A DNA stretch of 64,000 bases, from the NCBI GenBank assembly GCA_001692895.1, contig KV748184.1, forward strand, positions 1,922,001 through 1,986,000, read 5' to 3'. The DNA is from Cenococcum geophilum 1.58 (taxonomy: Eukaryota; Ascomycota; Dothideomycetes; Gloniales; Gloniaceae). A program made the position numbers and the translations under genes. Every line of letters starts with the position of its first letter. Within the stretch, counting starts at the first letter, position 1. Under the pieces are notes generated by a model, which ran no database searches, was not told the origin of the DNA, and was given only the letters and a program-made list of their open reading frames with translations. Below, one piece after another: positions 60,266 through 64,000 of this stretch.

Positions 60266-61198
60266 ATGCCACGCTTCCTAGTCCCAAAAAAGACATCGGC
60301 GCATAGAATAGCATGTATGTATTATTCAGAGAGGTTTAGAGGCAGTAGATAACTCAATTTGTCTAGCAATCGCTCTCTACAGGGCTCTTATATTGCAATC
60401 CTCTGCTGCTCCCGTTAATAACGCGCAGCGGACTGCCCTCCGGAATGCCGTTCGGAAGCGATTCAGAGATAATAAGGAGCTCCAAAGCTCACGTCAGATA
60501 GAGCTAGCATTCCGTACTGGCTATGAAGTGCGAAATTCTAAGTGTCTACTTTGAATCCAACTAAATTACTGCCTCAGATACTCGATCTTCTTGACGCCTC
60601 AGTCGGCGGTAATAGCGAAAGTACCGCCATTATCACATCTCTCCTAGCGGAAACACCTCCATACTTCACACGATCTCCTTGGATATATGCCCCGAAGTCC
60701 AAACCCCGACCTCCTTCCTCGGCATGTCCACCTGCTGAAGAAAGTATGCTTACGATACGGCCCCGTTCATCCGTCCCCCGTACCCGACACATTCCAGTAA
60801 TTGCCTCTGCAAACGGCCTTCCCTTCCTCCGCTTCAAAAAGCCGCAGCCTGCCAATTTGTCTAGAGTGTTAAATCAGAAACTTGATGCACGCAATAAGGG
60901 ATTTGATCGTAGGAACATCCTCCAAAATTACTGGATGCCGTTGGCAGCCCATGAAGATGCGTGGGATGAGATATTGCATAGCCATATCGGGCTTGGCTCA
61001 TGGTGCTTTGAGCCCGCTTGGGCCGATACGGTTCAAAAAGCCTTGCAGGACGAGAAGATTTTGTATGATCAGCGAATGCTGAAAGACAGACGCTTGGCGC
61101 AGAAATTGCAGGAGGTTGTGGACCAAGAGATAGAGTTTGCAAGGCTGGAAAAGAGCCATCGGGTGGCGGTAGAGAAGAAGAGTATGGAATCCGTATAA
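60266..61198 (+). CDS. LYR-motif protein, probably mitochondrial
   Basis: Three exons (60266-60314, 60367-60537 less the last ten bases, i.e. ending at 60527, and 60578-61198) join in phase through GT-AG introns of 52 and 50 bp to give 276 residues. The start is MPRFLVPKKTSAHRIASIALYRALILQSS, with the LYR motif at about residues 20-22. It is followed by AVRKRFRDNKELQSSRQIELAFRTGYEILDLL, the typical Complex1_LYR helical hairpin. LYR proteins are small adaptors that usually act in mitochondria, in Fe-S delivery, respiratory assembly or mitoribosome assembly. The C-terminal two thirds, including ANGLPFLRFKKPQPANLSRVL and a Lys/Glu/Arg-rich coiled tail, are not ones I can assign. A single-frame reading beginning near 60542 misses the LYR exon, so the three-exon model is preferred. 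No break is seen. Confidence 0.82.
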
Positions 61199-62016
61199 TT
61201 GGTTGAGTCTATCATGTCATAATTCTAGTAATTGTCATGAATTGCAAGCATATGGTTTTCTGCCTTGCTTGTAGAAATACCCATCTATACTTCCATCTCG
61301 CGAAGAAAGTAGCCTTGGCCTGATTACTACCCGCATTACTTGAACAGGCTAGTCCGCTTCGCAGCCGCAGTTAGACTAGCAGTTTAACAGGTCCTAGATA
61401 CATATGCAGTTGCTTGCATAATGACCGCCGTGTAGACGGACCTTACCTGAAGATTTTCTAGTAGGCGCTCTTGTTTTTATTCCAATGTATGACTGAACTT
61501 AATCTGAAAGGTTGAAAGCTGACACGAAAGACAAGAAACAGAAAGCATGTTTTATTCCAATGTATGACTGAACTTAATCTGAAAGGTTGAAAGCTGACAC
61601 GAAAGACAAGAAACAGAAAGCATGCGCTGATCATGCCTGTTCCTTTGAGTACATGCTATTCGTATGACAAGGTTGCGATATTACCGATCCTTATATTATT
61701 TATCAGTTCAATTTAAGATAAGTATGCCTGAGAAAATCCGCTGTACATTAGATGATGTTATGATAAGATATGCATTACGCTGGTCGCACCGTATGCACAA
61801 GCCTGATCCGCCTATATTACAATGTATAACGCCTTTTATTGCTCCGTCTCCAAGCCTTTTGTATTCCACGATGCTTCCAAAACGCCCTCGCTTGCAATCC
61901 ACATTACATGGTTAGATCCAAAGCACCTCCTTGATCATATCTGAAAACAAAAGGGATAAAATCGGTCGGCACTGCACTACCAGTTTCCGTTTCTTAAACA
62001 TAATAAGGAATACTCA
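61199..62016. other. Convergent intergenic region with a tandem duplication
   Basis: These 818 bp lie between the stop of the LYR gene and the stop of the SCAP gene. Frames of up to 83 codons overlap on opposite strands (61664-61915) and are not supported. It should hold both transcript ends. A 75-bp tandem duplication lies at 61475-61624. Confidence 0.5.
61475..61624. repeat. Tandem duplication, two identical 75-bp copies
   Basis: 61475-61549 and 61550-61624 appear identical by eye and directly adjacent (period exactly 75 bp). They start TTTTATTCCAATG and end GAAAGCATG. Identity argues for a very recent event or an assembly error. Confidence 0.92.
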
Positions 62017-64000
62017 TTACGTCTTTCGCCCAGTCCCTCTCCGCGTACGCCACTTAGTAGCTACCGACAGGTTTTGGTACTCGTCCGTGCCTTCCTCAAA
62101 CCGCTCATGTCCGCTCAGCGTTATAATCATGATGTCATATCCGAATCCGACAGCAGCACCGCCCTTGCCGAGCCGCGCTATAGGACCAGGGCTAACAACA
62201 AAAAGATTGTTCCTAGGTAGTGGTACGGTATGAATTTCTCCAGAAGCTGACATCGTCCAAGCATCCCAAGCATCTGGCTCAGAATTAAATTCCATGTCAT
62301 TACCAGTTCTCGCAGCATTAAGCGAGTTCGACGATTTTCCATCACGTTTACGATGTTTTAAAGCATTGCCAAGGGATCCTGGAGAAGCTGGGGTGTGATT
62401 CATCTCGGCGCTAGATGAGGACGATGAGGACAAGGGTGTGGAATAGCGCTTGCGGACCCCAATGACAGATTGTACATGTGTTGCTTCCCAAGCGCCTGGA
62501 CTTTCTAGCCAATGTCGGCTTTCTGTAGCATTCTTCAAGCCTTGACAAGCTAGGGTATTGTTCTCTGAAGATGGGCGTAAGCATATCTGTGAGCTCGGTG
62601 TCTTGTCTAGTTGATACGTTTGCATAATGAAATTCCCAATTTCCTTTTCTGTATACACGATGGAGAGTGAGTGCACGGCAGGAGCACCACAGTGACAAAC
62701 CCGTCGTTGGGAGTGAAGAATCCTGAGCGAACTCTTTGGCTTGACCTTGACTCGCCTTGTTTGAAAGGTATGGATTAGAGCCCGGCTCTGCATATCGATC
62801 ATGTCCACTGCGTACGACCGTACGGCAAGAATTACACCAAATCCCGACACACCAAGTACAGATGTAACTTTCGAAAATTTCTGGTCTGGCAGCATACGGG
62901 ATCTGAGACCTGCCAGCATTCCAGAGGTCCACTCATCCATTGGCGTTAGCGTCGACATGTGCATATCACCACTTTTTGATGCAGTAATGATACTAGTCTG
63001 CGATTTTGTCCCCGTAAGGATTGTTGCGGAAAGGATTTCGTCTTGAGGGATTTGGTGTGTCTTCAGCTGACCGGAATGGAAGATAATTTCTCTGAGGCAG
63101 CCGTCGCGGGTTATGACAATCAGACTCAGCCTGATCTGCTCGTGAATTTGCATTGAGGCAAACGAGAAAAAGATTGGTATTTGTCCTCTTAATTCAATGA
63201 TGGGAGATAATAGGAAACGTCGTTCAGGCAGACTCCAAAATGCCACTTGTCCATTGCGTGCGCAGAGAGCAAGCCAATTCCCACCATCGTCAATTGAACT
63301 TGCCACTATAGGCCATAAACTTGGTGTCATGCTCCCTGTCCGAAGCAAGGTGTTAGTATAGCCTCTGTTGCGGTCATGAAACCAGATGGACGTTAAGCGA
63401 TCCAGGCTGATAGAAACCAGATGACCTCTGCAGCACGCCTTGAGCCACACAACATCTAAGCTATGCGACTTAGGTAGGCTACTGACTGTCAAGCGTTGTT
63501 CGTTGGTATCTCTATCCTCAGACTCCTCGGAGGGTTCGTTCCAGACGAGATAGTTCATTAGAAGCGTAACAAAGGCGATGGCGAAGACTACGGCAAGAGC
63601 GACCGGAAAAAAATGCTGTTCGGCTAGTTGTCGAATAACGGTAAGAAAGGATTCAGGTTCATTTTTACCATACCTGCCATCCGCACCTTTCAAGACTATG
63701 AGAAGCGGGTCATATACACGAGCGATGAAACTGTAAGCACTCGGTTTGATGAACGTAATGAGTTCTTTTGCGGTATCATGATCTTGCATCCTTAGCCACT
63801 CCGCTGGAGTTCGCGCTTGGTTGATAGGAGGAGGCGGGAGCGGTGGTCGAACGATACTTGATGAGTTTGGCTTTGTTGTGGCGCGGACATAGTTCACCAT
63901 ACGGCGGAATGAGAATGCCGGGTTGTCGTTGTCGAAAAAGTGCCAATTCAGCGCAAGAACGAACGAGATAATGACCGTAGACCCAGCTATTCTCGTTGTA
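62017..64000 (-). CDS. SREBP cleavage-activating protein (SCAP/Scp1), C-terminal part, runs off the window
   Basis: SCAP escorts the sterol-regulated transcription factor SREBP (SrbA/Sre1 in fungi) from ER to Golgi; in fungi it supports sterol and hypoxia responses. The frame is open from the right edge (first full codon 63999-63997) to the stop at 62017, 660 residues. It begins in a membrane segment (GSTVIISFVLALNWHFF). A lumenal-type loop follows with ARTPAEWLRMQDHDTAKELITFIKP-AYSFIARVYDPLLIVLK. The last membrane helix is FFPVALAVVFAIAFVTLLMNYLVW. The WD40-type domain that binds SREBP comes next (VVWLKACCRGHLVSISLDRLTSIWF... and further blades). A Ser-rich low-complexity stretch near the C-terminus interrupts the propeller. 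There is no intron in this part. The internal Met at 63900 is not the start. The sterol-sensing domain must lie beyond 64000. The lower level of certainty concerns only the name. Confidence 0.85.
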   Translation of the reverse strand, partial: TTRIAGSTVIISFVLALNWHFFDNDNPAFSFRRMVNYVRATTKPNSSSIVRPPLPPPPINQARTPAEWLRMQDHDTAKELITFIKPSAYSFIARVYDPLLIVLKGADGRYGKNEPESFLTVIRQLAEQHFFPVALAVVFAIAFVTLLMNYLVWNEPSEESEDRDTNEQRLTVSSLPKSHSLDVVWLKACCRGHLVSISLDRLTSIWFHDRNRGYTNTLLRTGSMTPSLWPIVASSIDDGGNWLALCARNGQVAFWSLPERRFLLSPIIELRGQIPIFFSFASMQIHEQIRLSLIVITRDGCLREIIFHSGQLKTHQIPQDEILSATILTGTKSQTSIITASKSGDMHMSTLTPMDEWTSGMLAGLRSRMLPDQKFSKVTSVLGVSGFGVILAVRSYAVDMIDMQSRALIHTFQTRRVKVKPKSSLRILHSQRRVCHCGAPAVHSLSIVYTEKEIGNFIMQTYQLDKTPSSQICLRPSSENNTLACQGLKNATESRHWLESPGAWEATHVQSVIGVRKRYSTPLSSSSSSSAEMNHTPASPGSLGNALKHRKRDGKSSNSLNAARTGNDMEFNSEPDAWDAWTMSASGEIHTVPLPRNNLFVVSPGPIARLGKGGAAVGFGYDIMIITLSGHERFEEGTDEYQNLSVATKWRTRRGTGRKT

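Noticed and set aside
61664-61915. Plus-strand frame of 83 codons and its antisense partner of 64 codons
   Set aside because: They mirror each other in the convergent intergenic region, without family resemblance or splice context.
62411-62932. 173-codon minus-strand frame inside the SCAP gene
   Set aside because: It is an alternative frame of the SCAP coding sequence, whose own 660-residue frame is uninterrupted and family-like.

Overview
The window looks like nuclear DNA of a filamentous ascomycete (Pezizomycotina). The genes are split by many short spliceosomal introns of about 42-71 bp, with HSP78 carrying one longer intron of 400 bp. Most of the rest is very A+T-rich transposon wreckage, extremely rich in TpA and full of stops in every frame. 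This is what repeat-induced point mutation (RIP, C-to-T mainly at CpA) leaves behind. The genome therefore seems to have two compartments: islands of normal genes and RIP-eroded repeat deserts.

Layout. (1) 1-21.1 kb is a repeat desert. A Copia-type LTR element (1457-19385, matching 176-bp LTRs, 5-bp target duplication CTAAC) was split by a Ty3/Gypsy chromovirus (2690-9033, 192-bp LTRs, duplication TATAA) and by a nearly full-length Tad-like LINE (9233-14826, minus strand, 11-bp duplication). A second Copia fragment lies at about 19.75-21.06 kb. (2) 22.2-37.7 kb is a gene island: MSH5 (minus, 19 exons), HSP78/ClpB (minus), a decayed eEF1B-beta copy (plus), MON2 (minus, six exons) and an MMS2/UEV gene (plus, five exons). 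The MMS2/UEV gene is not visible as one open frame and was found by splicing by eye. (3) 38-59.4 kb is a second desert. It holds an unassigned 38.1-38.9 kb block, a 432-bp foldback element, a RecQ-like helicase relic with a 36-bp tandem repeat, a 5'-truncated LINE inserted into that relic, two adjacent related Gypsy relics and an unclassified element. (4) 59.7-64 kb is a second gene island: another 434-bp foldback element, a LYR-motif protein gene rebuilt from three exons, and the C-terminal part of a SCAP/Scp1 sterol-sensing escort protein that runs off the right edge.

The intact genes cover genome maintenance (MSH5 in meiotic crossing over, MMS2/UEV in post-replication repair), mitochondrial protein quality control (HSP78, possibly the LYR protein), Golgi/endosome traffic (MON2) and sterol/hypoxia sensing (SCAP). 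Nothing suggests that they form one pathway. An apparently intact meiotic gene next to RIP-type damage fits a lineage that has, or recently had, sex. The least explained items are a pair of about 433-bp foldback elements that share termini but carry different doubled subterminal words, a roughly 52-bp hairpin module found in three retroelement types, and the broken copy of the normally essential eEF1B-beta gene. I saw no CRISPR array, rRNA or convincing tRNA.
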